Source: Leucobacter sp. OH1287 | GTDB lineage: Bacteria; Actinomycetota; Actinomycetes; Actinomycetales; Microbacteriaceae | Assembly (NCBI RefSeq): GCF_003859945.1 | Contig: NZ_RQYM01000004.1 | Coordinates: 62,001-126,000 of the forward strand | Direction: 5' to 3' | DNA length: 64,000 bases | The notes under the pieces: model-generated | What the model saw: only the letters and a program-made list of their open reading frames with translations | What the model was told of the DNA's origin: nothing | Database searches by the model: none | Part shown: in pieces, positions 9,821 to 19,626 of the stretch | How positions within the stretch are numbered: the stretch's first letter is position 1 | Layout of the letters: each line of letters begins with the position of its first letter | Position numbers and translations under genes: made by a program

Positions 9821-10422
9821 TTTTCTGCTGCGATGCGGGTTTGCAGGTTAGCGTCTTTTTGGGCGACCTGGCTAGCAAGATCCGCTGCATAGTCGTCGAG
9901 CTTTTGCTGCACAGCCGCGTCGGAGCTGCCGATGATCCTGGCCGCGAGCAGTCCCGCGTTTTTGGCGCCGCCGATTGACACGGTTGCTACCGGGATGCCG
10001 CCCGGCATCTGCACGATCGAGAGCAGCGAGTCCATGCCGTCGAGGGTTGCCAGTGGCACTGGCACGCCGATAACCGGCAGGCTTGTCATTGACGCGACCA
10101 TTCCCGGCAGGTGGGCTGCCCCGCCCGCGCCAGCGATAATGGTTTTTAGGCCGCGGCTGGCCGCGCTGGTTGCGTAGTCGAACATTTTTTGCGGGGTGCG
10201 GTGTGCGCTAACAACCGCGACCTCGTGCGGGATCCCGAACTCCCTGAGCACCGCGACCGCGTCCTGCATTACCCGGTAGTCGGAGTCGGATCCCATAATC
10301 ACACCGACCAGCGGTGACGCCTGGTTTGCCTGCTGCGCCGGGTGCGGATCCGCCCCCGCCTGCGCCTCTAAAGTCGCCGGGTCTGTTGCTGCTGTTGCCT
10401 CTGCTGCTGTCTGGTTAGCCAT
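9817..10422 (-). CDS. purE: N5-carboxyaminoimidazole ribonucleotide mutase
   Basis: This is the class I PurE enzyme, which converts N5-CAIR to CAIR in purine synthesis. The 201-residue product carries the hallmark segments [24 protein letters not shown] (containing the catalytic histidine) and [13 protein letters not shown]. The ATG at 10422 is preferred over the TTG at 10440 because GGGGAGGGAG stands just before it. An N-terminal extension of about 40 Ala/Thr/Gln-rich residues precedes the core and is probably disordered. The gene starts two bases after the stop of purK, its usual operon partner, and ends by sharing CTAG with the convergent ABC ATPase gene. Confidence 0.95.
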   Translation of the reverse strand: MANQTAAEATAATDPATLEAQAGADPHPAQQANQASPLVGVIMGSDSDYRVMQDAVAVLREFGIPHEVAVVSAHRTPQKMFDYATSAASRGLKTIIAGAGGAAHLPGMVASMTSLPVIGVPVPLATLDGMDSLLSIVQMPGGIPVATVSIGGAKNAGLLAARIIGSSDAAVQQKLDDYAADLASQVAQKDANLQTRIAAEN

Positions 10423-10423
10423 G

Positions 10424-11581
10424 TTATGCTCCCTCCCCAAACTCTGCCGCGCAGTCGATTGCCTGCTGTTTCACGGCCTGCAGGTTGTGTCCGGTGACGG
10501 TGACGTGCCCGACTTTTCTGCCCGGGCGCGGGCTTTTGCCGTAGCTGTGAATTTTCACCGTCGGATATTTCGCCATAATCTCAGCGTACCGCACCGGCAT
10601 CGCGCCCTCTGGCGGGCCGCCCAGTACGTTCACCATCACCGCGTGGGGTTCACGCATGGCGGTGTCGCCGAGCGGCAGGTCTGTGACGGCGCGCAGATGC
10701 TGCTCGAACTGGCTGGTGATACTGCCCTCGATTGAGAAGTGGCCGGAGTTGTGTGGGCGCATCGCAAGCTCGTTAACGAGCAGTCTGCCGTCGCGTGTCT
10801 CAAACATTTCAACGGCGAGCACACCGGTGACGCCAACGCCAGCGGCAACCTGTGTGCCGATGTTTGCTGCCGCCTCGTTTAACGCTGCTGCCCCGGCTGC
10901 GGATCCGCTCGGCGCGGGCGCTGTCACAACCGCGCAAACACCGTCCCGCTGTTCCGTTTCAACAACCGGCCAGGTTGCCTGCTGCCCTGAGGGGTTTCTC
11001 GCAACCAGCTGTGAGAGTTCACGGGTGAAGTCTACGAGTTCTTCGGCGAGCAGCGCTTCTGTGTCGCCGAGCTGGGCGAACCAGTCGGCTGCTTCGTCAC
11101 CGCTGGTGACCACGCGCACGCCTTTGCCGTCGTAGCCACCGGTCGCGGTTTTCACAACCGCTCTGCCGCCGTGTTCGTAAATAAAGTCTTGCAGCTCGGG
11201 GGCGGTTTTAACGGCCCGCCAGCTCGGCACGGGAACCCCGAGCTCGGTGAGTTTTTGCCGCATCAGGATCTTGTTTTGTGCGTACCGCAGCGCCTCTGCT
11301 GGTGGCTGGACACTGTGTCCCGCGTCGGTTAGTGCACGCAGCACCGACTGTGGCACGTGCTCGTGGTCGAAGGTGATAACGTCAACGGTTTTCGCGAACT
11401 CGAGCACAGTTTCTGCGTCTTTGTAGTCTCCTACCCGGTCGGCTGCGCGTTTTGCGCTCATTTCGGGTGCTTCGGCGAGCACGCTGATGTCGATGCCGAG
11501 GGCGATCGCGGGCGGCACCATCATCCGCGCCAACTGGCCTGCGCCGATCACTCCGACCCGAATCTTATCCTGCGCGCTCAT
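10424..11581 (-). CDS. purK: N5-carboxyaminoimidazole ribonucleotide synthase
   Basis: PurK is an ATP-grasp enzyme that carboxylates AIR to N5-CAIR, the substrate of PurE encoded directly downstream. The 385-residue protein opens with the dinucleotide-like fold [13 protein letters not shown]. It has the ATP-grasp segment [17 protein letters not shown] near residue 140 and the metal-binding end region [14 protein letters not shown] near residue 270. The length is normal for the family. The purK-purE pair is transcribed as a unit, and I see no purine-responsive element upstream. The 51 bases between this gene and the phosphatase gene leave room for its own promoter, but none is obvious. Confidence 0.95.
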   Translation of the reverse strand: MSAQDKIRVGVIGAGQLARMMVPPAIALGIDISVLAEAPEMSAKRAADRVGDYKDAETVLEFAKTVDVITFDHEHVPQSVLRALTDAGHSVQPPAEALRYAQNKILMRQKLTELGVPVPSWRAVKTAPELQDFIYEHGGRAVVKTATGGYDGKGVRVVTSGDEAADWFAQLGDTEALLAEELVDFTRELSQLVARNPSGQQATWPVVETEQRDGVCAVVTAPAPSGSAAGAAALNEAAANIGTQVAAGVGVTGVLAVEMFETRDGRLLVNELAMRPHNSGHFSIEGSITSQFEQHLRAVTDLPLGDTAMREPHAVMVNVLGGPPEGAMPVRYAEIMAKYPTVKIHSYGKSPRPGRKVGHVTVTGHNLQAVKQQAIDCAAEFGEGA

Positions 11582-11632
11582 CTGTTTCGCTCTCTTCCGC
11601 TGCCGCTTGCTACTGTTGCTGCCGTTTGTTGT

Positions 11633-12418
11633 CTATTCTACGATTATGCCGGTTGGCCCGGTGCTGACGTCCTCTAGCGCAACCTCCGGGGTTTCGGGGG
11701 TGTCTATGACGTCAACAACAATCAGTGACACGTTGTCTCGTGCTCCCGCGTCCAGTGCCTCATCGAGCAGCATGTCCGCGATCGCCTGCGCACTGTCGGG
11801 CGCGGCGAGCATCTGTGTCAGGTCGCGATCCGCGATCTCGTTGACGAGCCCGTCGCTGCAGATCAGCAGTTTGCTTTCGCGGTGGACGGGAATCAGCCAG
11901 GTGTCTGCTTCGTCCACTGGCCCGCCGAGCGCCCTGGTGATGATGTTGGGTGGTGGCAGTGACGGGTCGTTTGGATCCGCCCCCCGCTCGATCATTTCGT
12001 CGCGCAGTGTGTGGTCGACTGTGATCTGTTTTAGCTGGCCGGCGAGCAGCTGGTAGACGCGCGAGTCACCGAGGTTGATGATCAGCCAGGTGGGGTTGCC
12101 GTCGTGTTCGATCATTATTGCGCCGCTGAGTGTGCAGCCGGCACCGCGTTCGCTCTGCTGTGCGAGTTTGCGCACGCGATGCCGCGCGAGCGTGTATGCG
12201 TCTGAGACGATTTGAAAGTTTGCGGGTTTGCCCGCCGGGATAATCTCGGCGAAGGCGCTGATCGCGGTCTGGCTGGCAACATCTCCGGCATCGTGGCCGC
12301 CCATGCCGTCGGCGACGAGGTAACAGGGGTACTGTTCGAGCACAGCGTCCTCGTTAACGACGCGTTTCGCCCCGACGTCTGAGTGGCTGGCTGTCTCGAT
12401 TAGTGGATTCTTGTTCAC
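11633..12418 (-). CDS. PP2C family serine/threonine phosphatase, soluble
   Basis: The 261-residue protein contains all metal-binding motifs of PP2C phosphatases: VVNEDAVLE, ADGMGGHDAGDVAS, LGDSRVYQL, LICSDGLVNEI and ARDNVSLIV. There is no membrane segment, unlike the membrane-bound PstP of mycobacteria, so this is a cytoplasmic form. The GTG at 12418 follows GGGAG, three bases after the stop of the FHA-domain gene. FHA domains bind phosphothreonine, and PP2C/FHA pairs in actinobacteria normally belong to Ser/Thr kinase signalling. No kinase gene lies in this window. The partner proteins are unknown. Confidence 0.92.
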   Translation of the reverse strand: MNKNPLIETASHSDVGAKRVVNEDAVLEQYPCYLVADGMGGHDAGDVASQTAISAFAEIIPAGKPANFQIVSDAYTLARHRVRKLAQQSERGAGCTLSGAIMIEHDGNPTWLIINLGDSRVYQLLAGQLKQITVDHTLRDEMIERGADPNDPSLPPPNIITRALGGPVDEADTWLIPVHRESKLLICSDGLVNEIADRDLTQMLAAPDSAQAIADMLLDEALDAGARDNVSLIVVDVIDTPETPEVALEDVSTGPTGIIVE

Positions 12419-12421
12419 TTG

Positions 12422-13828
12422 TTAGCTCCCGACCCGCACTAGTTCAACCTCTAGGCTGCCGAAGCGCATTTTGTCGGTTGCGTATTCTTGTTTACCTGGC
12501 ACTGCGATTCTCTCTGGTTTGCCATCTTTATAAAGCACTATGCCGTTGGTGGATCCGAGATCCTCGATCAGCCAGCCGGTTAGCTCATGCTTAACCAACC
12601 GCGCATGCGTTTTTGAAACGGTGCGTGTCTCGTCCGGGATAATCAGCGGGTTATCGCCCTTCGGGTTGCGCCCGATGTGGATGCTGTCACCAAACAGTTC
12701 GAACTCGTCGCCGTTTGGCAGGCGCAGGGCCCAGCGCTCTTTGGACGGGGATGGCTGCGGTGTCACGGGCGCGGTCGCCGGTTCTGTCACCAGCTCCGGG
12801 ACAGTGTCCGGGGTTTCACCCTGTGTCTCGCCCGGGGTTGCTGCAGGGGCTGCATCCGAGCTTTCTGCCGGAACGGCGGGTTTTGGCGCTGGCGCAAACA
12901 CCGGCGCTGCAATCGGCGCGGGCAGCGGATCCGGGGTTGGTAGTGGATCCGGCGCAGGCTCAGCCGCGGAAGCGGCCGCGGGCGCTGCCGCGTCGGCACT
13001 GTCAGCGCTGTCACCACTGTCAGCGAAAAGCTGCTGAATACCGTCGGAGTCGTTCTCGTTGGACGCCTCGGCGATCTCGTTGTCGCTGTCGACCGGCTCC
13101 TCCTCAAACGGCGAGGAAACCAGTTGCGTGTGCTCGTCGTAGCTGCTCGCGATAAGCGCGTCAAAGTCGGTTATCACCTCGGGCTCAGCGACCGGGTTCT
13201 GGTGGTCCACCGGCAGTGGCGGCTCAAAACTCGCGGACTCGTTCAACACCGCGTCAAACGCTGACTCTGGCAGCACCGGCGGCAGCTGCGCCGCGTTAGC
13301 TACCGGGTCGCCGGCGGCCACGGTGTGCGAGGTTGGGCTCGCAAGCGGCTCAATAATCGGGAGTGCTGGGGCGGATCCACCAGCGTCGCTGAGATCGCTG
13401 GTTACGCTGAGATCGCTGGTTGCGGAGGCTGCGGAGGCTGCCGGATCCGCCACAATATTTTGCGGGTTTGCGAGCAGCCAGTAGCGCAGCATTTGCGCCC
13501 ACAGCGGTGCGAGGACGAAACCGGTGACCGTGTAGATGGGACCCCTGCCCATTTCGGCGTTGATTTTGTTGATTGCGCGCTGTCTAAAGAACAGCAACAG
13601 TAGCCAGCCGAGGATTGGCAGCAGGGTGAGATAGGCCGGGGTTGGTGAGAATCCGGCGCGTTTCAAAAGCGCAGCGTCGGCGACGATCGGGGTTTTGCCC
13701 TTTGCGGCGGGCAGGCCGATCAGCGGGAACAGCTTTGCGAGCTCCAGCAGATACCAGACATACACACCGATAGCGAATGCCAGCCATAGCACTGTGTTTG
13801 CCAACAGCAGCACTGTTTGAGCGTTCAC
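12422..13828 (-). CDS. membrane protein with C-terminal FHA domain
   Basis: The 468-residue protein has two or three N-terminal membrane helices (residues about 5-30, 60-80 and 100-115), a long Ala/Pro/Glu-rich disordered middle and a C-terminal FHA domain near residues 370-460. The FHA phosphothreonine-binding residues are visible in IGRNP, SKTHARLV and DLGSTNG. GTG at 13828 is used, with AAGGAGA seven bases before. The linker holds a short exact duplication (13389-13424) giving SDLSVTSDLSD. It is cotranscribed with the PP2C phosphatase and would act as a membrane-anchored reader of phosphorylated proteins. Its partners cannot be told from sequence. Confidence 0.85.
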   Translation of the reverse strand: MNAQTVLLLANTVLWLAFAIGVYVWYLLELAKLFPLIGLPAAKGKTPIVADAALLKRAGFSPTPAYLTLLPILGWLLLLFFRQRAINKINAEMGRGPIYTVTGFVLAPLWAQMLRYWLLANPQNIVADPAASAASATSDLSVTSDLSDAGGSAPALPIIEPLASPTSHTVAAGDPVANAAQLPPVLPESAFDAVLNESASFEPPLPVDHQNPVAEPEVITDFDALIASSYDEHTQLVSSPFEEEPVDSDNEIAEASNENDSDGIQQLFADSGDSADSADAAAPAAASAAEPAPDPLPTPDPLPAPIAAPVFAPAPKPAVPAESSDAAPAATPGETQGETPDTVPELVTEPATAPVTPQPSPSKERWALRLPNGDEFELFGDSIHIGRNPKGDNPLIIPDETRTVSKTHARLVKHELTGWLIEDLGSTNGIVLYKDGKPERIAVPGKQEYATDKMRFGSLEVELVRVGS

Positions 13829-14049
13829 TGACGGTGTCTCCTTTTCGCTTCTTTCGGGTTACCTGTTTTCCGGCACACAGACCGGGCAGCCGCGCGTTCA
13901 ACCGCTTGCCTGCCCGTAGACGACTTTATCTATTCTACTGTTATTTTGTATGGGATCACACCGTAACCATTTTTCTGTGGATAACTGCGCTCGGCAGTAT
14001 CTACGGGGTTGTGAGCGGATCCACCCCGAGCCATGGCGCTGATATTACA

Positions 14050-14081
14050 AAAGCGCCGCAGCTTAATAACTGCGGCGCTTT
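14050..14081 (-). terminator. rho-independent terminator after rplA
   Basis: A perfect 12-base stem (AAAGCGCCGCAG paired with CTGCGGCGCTTT) with an eight-base loop lies 14 bases after the rplA stop. Read on the minus strand it ends in TTTTG, so it should end the rplK-rplA transcript. It is largely symmetric and could also stop plus-strand transcription. Confidence 0.88.
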
Positions 14082-14094
14082 GTGGTGTTATTGC

Positions 14095-14784
14095 TTAGAT
14101 AGCGTTAACGTCAAGCGGGATACCAGGCCCGAACGTTGTTGAAACAGCGCCCTTGAGGACGTACTTGCCCTTCGCAGATGCTGGCTTCAGACGCAGGATC
14201 TCCTCAAGCGCTGCGCTGAGGTTCTCAGCGAGCTGCTCGGCGGTGAATGACGCCTTACCAACGATGAAGTGAACGTTAGCGTGCTTGTCAACACGGAACT
14301 CGATCTTACCGCCCTTAATGTCGGTAACTGCTTTAGCAGCGTCAGGGGTAACGGTTCCGGTCTTTGGGTTTGGCATCAGGCTGCGTGGACCGAGCACCTT
14401 ACCGAGGCGACCGACCTTGCCCATCATGTCTGGGGTTGCAACCGCTGCATCAAAATCAGTCCAGCCTGCAGCAACCTTCTCGATGAGCTCGTCGCCACCA
14501 ACCTCGTCAGCGCCAGCAGCGAGAGCTGCCTCAGCTGCAGGGCCGATAGCGAACACAACTACGCGAGCTGTTTTACCTGTGCCGTTTGGCAGACTAACGG
14601 TGCCGCGCACCATCTGATCTGCCTTACGTGGATCCACACCGAGCTTCACAACCGCCTCAACGGTGCTGTCGGTTTTAGCTGAACCGGTTTCGCGCGCGAG
14701 CGCTACTGCCTCAGCTGGGGTGTACAGTTTACCGGCCTCAATCTTTGCAGCGGCGGCGCGGTATGCCTTTGACTTCTGTGCCAT
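14095..14784 (-). CDS. rplA: 50S ribosomal protein L1
   Basis: This 229-residue protein is ribosomal protein L1. It binds 23S rRNA at the L1 stalk and in many bacteria represses its own operon. Typical segments are the N-terminal [15 protein letters not shown], the central [21 protein letters not shown] and the lysine-rich [19 protein letters not shown]. Length and start are normal. It follows rplK by 14 bases and is closed by a strong terminator at 14050-14081. An autoregulatory L1 target in the leader is possible, but I could not fold one with confidence. Confidence 0.98.
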   Translation of the reverse strand: MAQKSKAYRAAAAKIEAGKLYTPAEAVALARETGSAKTDSTVEAVVKLGVDPRKADQMVRGTVSLPNGTGKTARVVVFAIGPAAEAALAAGADEVGGDELIEKVAAGWTDFDAAVATPDMMGKVGRLGKVLGPRSLMPNPKTGTVTPDAAKAVTDIKGGKIEFRVDKHANVHFIVGKASFTAEQLAENLSAALEEILRLKPASAKGKYVLKGAVSTTFGPGIPLDVNAI

Positions 14785-14798
14785 TTCGTCGCCTCCTA

Positions 14799-15224
14799 CT
14801 ACTCGACCGTAATGCCCATTGAGCGAGCGGTGCCCGCGATAATAAGTTCTGCTGCGTCCAGATCGTTCGCGTTCAGGTCAGCCATCTTCTGCTCTGCAAT
14901 CGCGCGAACCTGGTCGCGGGTAACCTTAGCCACCTTCACGGTGTGCGGGGTGCCTGAACCCTTTGGAACGCCGGCTGCCTTCTTGAGCAGCTCAGCAGCT
15001 GGTGGGGTTTTCAGAACGAAGTCGAATGACCGGTCGTCGTAGACGCTGATCTCTACAGGGATAACGTTGCCGCGCTGTGATTCAGTAGCGGCGTTGTATG
15101 CCTTGCAGAATTCCATAATGTTGACACCGTGCTGACCCAGAGCCGGACCTACCGGAGGTGCTGGGTTAGCGGCGCCAGCCTGGATCTGAAGCTTAATCAG
15201 ACCCACAACCTTCTTGGCTGCCAT
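14799..15224 (-). CDS. rplK: 50S ribosomal protein L11
   Basis: The 141-residue L11 is recognised from [35 protein letters not shown] and the C-terminal [12 protein letters not shown]11 forms the GTPase-associated centre with 23S rRNA and is needed for stringent factor activation. GAAAGGAAAAA precedes the ATG as ribosome site. A consensus promoter lies 100-128 bases upstream (15324-15352), so rplK-rplA can be transcribed apart from secE-nusG. Confidence 0.98.
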   Translation of the reverse strand: MAAKKVVGLIKLQIQAGAANPAPPVGPALGQHGVNIMEFCKAYNAATESQRGNVIPVEISVYDDRSFDFVLKTPPAAELLKKAAGVPKGSGTPHTVKVAKVTRDQVRAIAEQKMADLNANDLDAAELIIAGTARSMGITVE

Positions 15225-15323
15225 GTTTTTTCCTTTCTAACGAGGGTTACCCCTCTCCCACAAAACAGACTCTCTGCCAGTGGTATTTGCGCACAGCAAA
15301 ATGCTGCTGCGAGCAACCTCTCT

Positions 15324-15352
15324 ATTCTAGAGAGTTTTTGCGGATCTCGCAA
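15324..15352 (-). promoter_or_regulatory. sigma-70 type promoter of rplK-rplA
   Basis: On the minus strand TTGCGA (15352-15347) and TAGAAT (15329-15324) are separated by exactly 17 bases. This is a close match to the primary-sigma consensus, in the 154-base gap between nusG and rplK. The -10 box lies in a short palindrome, CTCTCTAGAATAGAGAG. The leader to the rplK start is about 95 bases, enough for a regulatory RNA structure. Confidence 0.75.
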
Positions 15353-15378
15353 TCCGAGCTTAAATAAACGCTTGGGCG

Positions 15379-16095
15379 TTAGGCGAGTTTAGCAACCTGG
15401 TTGAAGCCGAGCTCAACCGGGGTTTCGCGCTCGAACAGTGACACGAGCACGGTGAGCTTGCCGCTTGCGGCGTTGATCTCGCTGATGGTGCCTGGCAGGC
15501 CCTCGAAGCTACCGTCTTTAATGGTGATGGTCTCGCCAACCTCGAAGTCGATTTCGACGTTGCCGGCCTCCGCTGCGCGGTTTGCTGCGGTGCTCTTGTC
15601 TTCGTTCTCCAGGTCAACGGTGCTCTTCAGCATCTCGAATGCCTCATTGAAGCGCAGTGGCACTGGGTTGTGTGCGTTGCCGACAAAGCCGGTAACACCT
15701 GGGGTGTGGCGCACAACAGACCAGGTATCTTCGTTGAGGTTCATGCGAACCAGCACGTAACCGGGGATCCGCACCCTGGTCACCATCTTGCGCTGGCCGT
15801 TCTTGACCTCCATCACGTCTTCCATCGGAACCTGGATCTCGTAGATGTCGTCAACGGCACCCATAACCTCGCGACGGTTCCAGAGGTTCTGCTTAACCTT
15901 GCGCTCGTAGCCGGCGTAGCTGTGGATCACATACCACTTGCCTGGCTTGCGGCGCAGCTCACGCTTGAACTCTTTGTAGGGGTCGACCTGCGGCTCAGCA
16001 GCTGCTGCGGCGTCTGCCGGAGCGTCGGCAGGGTTGACAAGAGCGTCAAGTGCGCCCTCAAGCTGCTGCTCAGCTGCTGTGCTCTCTGAAGTCAT
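15379..16095 (-). CDS. nusG: transcription termination/antitermination factor NusG
   Basis: NusG binds RNA polymerase and couples it to Rho or the ribosome. The 238-residue product has an acidic, alanine-rich N-terminal extension of about 50 residues, common in actinobacteria. The NGN domain follows ([42 protein letters not shown]), then the KOW domain ([19 protein letters not shown]). It follows secE by about 50 bases, the standard order. Length is normal for the phylum. Confidence 0.97.
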   Translation of the reverse strand: MTSESTAAEQQLEGALDALVNPADAPADAAAAAEPQVDPYKEFKRELRRKPGKWYVIHSYAGYERKVKQNLWNRREVMGAVDDIYEIQVPMEDVMEVKNGQRKMVTRVRIPGYVLVRMNLNEDTWSVVRHTPGVTGFVGNAHNPVPLRFNEAFEMLKSTVDLENEDKSTAANRAAEAGNVEIDFEVGETITIKDGSFEGLPGTISEINAASGKLTVLVSLFERETPVELGFNQVAKLA

Positions 16096-16146
16096 ATCCT
16101 TAAACCCCTACTTAGTTATGTGAAAAACTGTGACGGCAAAACCCGC

Positions 16147-16422
16147 TTAGTTAGGGGTTCCGAATACCCAACCGGCGAGTGTGCCGAAGCCGAGATCAAT
16201 CAGTGACACAAACACCATCATGATGATTACGAAGGCGAGCACCACCAGGAAGTAGTTCCACAGCTCTTTGCGAGTCGGTGTGACAACCTTCTTCAGCTCG
16301 GCAAAAACCTGCTTGATGAACAGAATTATGCGCGCGAACGGGTTGAGTTGCTTCTCACCATCAGCACCGTGTTTAGCGAGTTCGCCAGAGGTCCTGTGTG
16401 CCTCGATTTCACTGCTGCTCAC
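16147..16422 (-). CDS. secE: preprotein translocase subunit SecE
   Basis: SecE clamps SecY in the protein-export channel. The family core is visible: FIKQVFAELKKVVTPTRKEL followed by one membrane helix (FLVVLAFVIIMMVFVSLIDL). I choose GTG at 16422 (91 residues) because AAAGGA stands six bases before it; the upstream ATG at 16437 lies before that ribosome site. The single-helix actinobacterial form with a variable N-terminus is as expected. A tRNA-Trp gene is immediately upstream on the same strand. Confidence 0.93.
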   Translation of the reverse strand: MSSSEIEAHRTSGELAKHGADGEKQLNPFARIILFIKQVFAELKKVVTPTRKELWNYFLVVLAFVIIMMVFVSLIDLGFGTLAGWVFGTPN

Positions 16423-16469
16423 GCATAGTCCTTTCATTAAAACACTCTGCACCGGTCAGAGCAGAAGTG

Positions 16470-16545
16470 TGGCAGGGCGGACAGGACTCGAACCTGCAAC
16501 CGACGGTTTTGGAGACCGTTGCGCTACCAATTGTGCCACCGCCCT
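16470..16545 (-). tRNA. trnW: tRNA-Trp (CCA anticodon)
   Basis: The minus strand folds as a complete tRNA. The acceptor stem AGGGCGG pairs with CCGCCCT, there is a G discriminator, and the TPsiC arm carries GGTTCGAGTCC. The anticodon arm ACGGT-CTCCAAA-ACCGT has anticodon CCA at 16512-16510. The 3' CCA is encoded at 16472-16470. Its position before secE is common in Micrococcales. Confidence 0.97.
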
Positions 16546-16744
16546 AGGCAATGTCTACCCTTCAGCACCCTACTTGTGGGCACGTCAAAATAACATTACA
16601 GGTGTCAAGTCTACGGCAAAACCTGGCAGATGTCGAATGAGACCTCGCAAAAACTTAAAAATTCCGCAAAACCCCGGCGCGGATCCGCCCAAAAATGCCC
16701 CAAAATGATGAAAAGCAACCCGTAAAGGCGTAAACTAAGAAACT

Positions 16745-17944
16745 GTGAACCAGAAACCTCGTTTATCAAAGAAAATTGCGGCAATCGCAGAGTCAGCAAC
16801 TCTCAAGGTCGATAGCAAAGCAAAAGAGCTCAAAGCAGCCGGTCGCCCAGTAATCAGCTACGCAGCTGGTGAACCAGATTTCCCAACCCCGGAGCACATT
16901 GTTGACGCGGCAAGAGCGGCGCTCGACGATCCGGCAAACTTCCGCTACACGGCGGCGGCGGGCCTGCCAGAACTGCGTGAGGCGATTGCGGCGAAAACCG
17001 CTCGCGACTCATGGCTAACCCTGCCAGCCAGCCAGTTTATTGTCACCAACGGCGGTAAGCAGGCTGTTTACCAGGCGTTCCAGGTGCTGATCGATCCGGG
17101 CGACGAGGTAATCGTGCCCGCGCCATACTGGACAACCTACCCGGAGGCGATCGAGCTGCCGGGCGGTGTGCCGGTGCCGGTTTTTGCCGGGGCGGATCAG
17201 GGCTACAAGGTGACCGTTGACCAGCTGCAGGAGGCACTCACCGAGCGCACCAAGGTGCTGCTGTTTGTTTCGCCGTCAAACCCAACCGGCGCGGTCTACT
17301 CGCCGGAGGAAACCAAGGCGATTGGTGAGTGGGCGCTGCGTAACAACCTGTGGGTTGTCACCGACGAGATCTACCAGAACCTCACCTATGACGGTGTCAA
17401 AGCAACCTCGATTGTCGCCGCCGTGCCGGAGCTTGCAGACCGCACCATTCTCGTCAACGGTGTCGCAAAAACCTACGCGATGACCGGTTGGCGACTCGGC
17501 TGGATGGGTGGCCCCGCAGACGTGATGAAGGGCGCGGCAAACCTGCAGTCGCACCTCACCAGCAACATCAACAACATTGCGCAGCGTGCCGCGATTGCAG
17601 CGCTCACCGGCCCGCAAGAGCCGATTGAGGAGATGCGTCAGGCGTTTGACCGCCGCCGCAAACTGATTGTTGCGGAGCTCAGCAAGGTGCCCGGCTTTGT
17701 TTGCCCAACCCCGGAGGGCGCGTTCTACGCCTACGTTGACGTCACCGGCGTGCTCGGCCGGGAAATCAAGGGGCAGACACCAACCAGCTCACTGGAGCTC
17801 GCTGACCTGATCCTCACCGAGGCAGAGGTTGCTGCGGTTCCGGGCGAGGCGTTTGGCCGCAGCGGCTACCTCCGCTTCAGCTACGCACTCGGCGATGAAC
17901 CGCTCATTGAGGGTATTCAGCGGATCCAGCAGCTGCTCAGCTAG
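16745..17944 (+). CDS. class I pyridoxal-phosphate aminotransferase, aspartate type
   Basis: The 399-residue protein belongs to the aspartate aminotransferase (Ib) group. Evidence is [19 protein letters not shown] near the N-terminus, the substrate-binding [14 protein letters not shown], the cofactor-binding [13 protein letters not shown] and the PLP lysine in [18 protein letters not shown]. Such enzymes exchange amino groups between aspartate and 2-oxoglutarate, though aromatic or other substrates are possible. The start is GTG at 16745 with only a weak ribosome site. It is divergent from the tRNA-Trp/secE unit, and a strong terminator follows. Confidence 0.9.
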   Translation: MNQKPRLSKKIAAIAESATLKVDSKAKELKAAGRPVISYAAGEPDFPTPEHIVDAARAALDDPANFRYTAAAGLPELREAIAAKTARDSWLTLPASQFIVTNGGKQAVYQAFQVLIDPGDEVIVPAPYWTTYPEAIELPGGVPVPVFAGADQGYKVTVDQLQEALTERTKVLLFVSPSNPTGAVYSPEETKAIGEWALRNNLWVVTDEIYQNLTYDGVKATSIVAAVPELADRTILVNGVAKTYAMTGWRLGWMGGPADVMKGAANLQSHLTSNINNIAQRAAIAALTGPQEPIEEMRQAFDRRRKLIVAELSKVPGFVCPTPEGAFYAYVDVTGVLGREIKGQTPTSSLELADLILTEAEVAAVPGEAFGRSGYLRFSYALGDEPLIEGIQRIQQLLS

Positions 17945-17999
17945 TCTCACCAGCTGTTTCAGCGGGTGAGACCCGCAAACTAAAGCGCTTTCGGCGCTC

Positions 18000-18042
18000 A
18001 AAGGGCGGTGCGTTCCTCTCTTAAGGAATCGCACCGCCCTTT
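18000..18042 (+). terminator. bidirectional rho-independent terminator
   Basis: AAAGGGCGGTGCG (18000-18012) pairs perfectly with CGCACCGCCCTTT (18030-18042). The loop contains a further small stem (TTCCT with AGGAA). TTTCGCTTTT follows on the plus strand. It lies between the convergent ends of the two aminotransferase genes and can serve both directions. Confidence 0.9.
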
Positions 18043-18076
18043 CGCTTTTGGCTAGCGTCACACGCTGCTGACGCCC

Positions 18077-18117
18077 GGCCAGGGACTAGCGCCTGCCGCG
18101 CAGGCTAGCCCCTGGCC
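18077..18117. repeat. long GC-rich inverted repeat at the 3' end of the aminotransferase gene
   Basis: GGCCAGGG(A)CTAGC..CTGC pairs with GCAGGCTAGCCCCTGGCC around a short loop, giving about 17 base pairs with one mismatch and a small bulge. It ends eight bases past the stop of the minus-strand aminotransferase. There is no T-run on either side, so it is not a classic terminator. It may protect the mRNA 3' end or pause polymerase before the terminator at 18000-18042. Confidence 0.6.
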
Positions 18118-18125
18118 GCAATGGT

Positions 18126-19520
18126 CTAGCGCAGCGCCGCGGCCTCGCGGTCGGCGACGTCTAGCACCTCGTCGATAATCTCTAGGCCGCGCACCAGATC
18201 CGCCTCGGAAATAATCAGCGGCGGCGCAATCTGCAGCCGGTTACCCGCCGCGAACGGCCACAGCCCCGCGTCCTTGCACGCCGCAACAACCCGGTTCATT
18301 GGCGCGGCAGCGTCACCGCTCGCGTTAAACGGCACAAGCGGTTCACCGGTTTCACGGTCGGTGACGAGCTCCAACGCCCAGAACAGGCCGAGTCCGCGCA
18401 CCTCACCAACCGACGGGTGTTTTGCTGCGATCTCGCGCAGTTTTGGACCAACAACACGCTCCCCCAGGTCACGCACGCGCTCACAAATCTGTTCACGCTC
18501 AAACACCTCGAAGGTTGCAACGCCGGCGGCGCAGGCGAGCGGGTGACCGCTGTAGGTGAGTCCACCCGGGAAGGGGCTGCTCTCGAAGCTGCCGTGGATC
18601 GCCTCCGAAATAATCACACCGCCGAGCGGCACATAGCCGGAGTTAACACCCTTAGCGAAGGTGACAAGATCGGGCGTGATCCCGAACTGTTGGAACGCAA
18701 ACAGCGACCCGGTGCGGCCAAAGCCCGCCATCACCTCGTCACAGATCAGCATGATGCCGTGTTTGTCGCAGAGCTCACGCACACCCTCCAGGTAGCCGGG
18801 AGGCGGCACCAGAATACCGTTTGTGCCGGTCACGGTCTCAAGAATCAGCGCCGCAATGGTGCCCGGGCCCTCCAGCTCGATTGTGTGTGCAAGATGCTGT
18901 AGTGCCCGCTCGCTCTCCTCGGCGGCGGATCCGGCCCAGAACTCTGAACGGTACTCGTAGGGGCCAAAGAAGTGCACAACGTTTGCGTCGAGCACACCGT
19001 TCGCCCAGCGGCGTGGCTCACCCGTAAGCGTGATCGCGGTCGCGGTTGAGCCGTGATACGAGCGGTAGCGGGCGAGCACCTTCTGCCTGCCGGTGTGGTG
19101 GCGGGCGAGGCGGATCGCGTACTCGTTAGCGTCAGCGCCGCCGTTGGTGAAGAACACGCTGCGAGCGCCCGCGAAACTGTTTTCGACGAGCAGCCTCGCC
19201 AGTTCACCGCGAGCGTCGTTCGCGAAGGCGGGCTGGATCGTGGCGAGGCGCTGCGCCTGGCTGGTGATCGCCGCAACCAGTTCGGGGTGCTGGTGTCCGA
19301 GGTTCAGGTTGACGAGCTGTGACGAAAAGTCGAGGTACTCTTTTCCGTCATAGTCCCAGAATCTCACCCCCTCACCCTTTGCAACCGGTAGCGGATCGAT
19401 TTTGCCCTGCGCCGACCACGAGTGGAAGACGTAACCGCGGTCGTTTTCACGCACCCGCTGCTGTGCGGCGGCGTCACCGAAACTGCGTGCCTCACCCGCG
19501 AGATCAACATAGTCTGTCAT
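18126..19520 (-). CDS. class III aminotransferase (omega-amino acid type)
   Basis: The 464-residue protein is a class III PLP aminotransferase. It shows FFTNGGADANEYAIRLAR for cofactor phosphate binding, LICDEVMAGFGRTGSLFAF with the PLP-binding aspartate, and the catalytic lysine in VTFAKGVNSGYVPLGGVI. These enzymes move the terminal amino group of substrates such as beta-alanine, taurine or aminobutyrate to pyruvate or 2-oxoglutarate. Substrate cannot be predicted here. The start ATG at 19520 follows AAAGG. It stands alone, with Maf 106 bases upstream on the same strand, and ends in a long inverted repeat. Confidence 0.88.
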   Translation of the reverse strand: MTDYVDLAGEARSFGDAAAQQRVRENDRGYVFHSWSAQGKIDPLPVAKGEGVRFWDYDGKEYLDFSSQLVNLNLGHQHPELVAAITSQAQRLATIQPAFANDARGELARLLVENSFAGARSVFFTNGGADANEYAIRLARHHTGRQKVLARYRSYHGSTATAITLTGEPRRWANGVLDANVVHFFGPYEYRSEFWAGSAAEESERALQHLAHTIELEGPGTIAALILETVTGTNGILVPPPGYLEGVRELCDKHGIMLICDEVMAGFGRTGSLFAFQQFGITPDLVTFAKGVNSGYVPLGGVIISEAIHGSFESSPFPGGLTYSGHPLACAAGVATFEVFEREQICERVRDLGERVVGPKLREIAAKHPSVGEVRGLGLFWALELVTDRETGEPLVPFNASGDAAAPMNRVVAACKDAGLWPFAAGNRLQIAPPLIISEADLVRGLEIIDEVLDVADREAAALR

Positions 19521-19626
19521 TGTTTACCTTTCTGGTTTTGGTTGGTCTGGTGTTAATTCTTTTGTGGATCGCGCCCGCGCCGTTGCTTCTGAGGCTGCCT
19601 GCGTGGATCCACCCGCGCCCTCACCG

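Noticed and set aside
14090-15378. L1 or L10-type autoregulatory RNA leader before rplK
   Set aside because: A 95-base leader exists, but I could not fold a structure resembling the L1-binding site.
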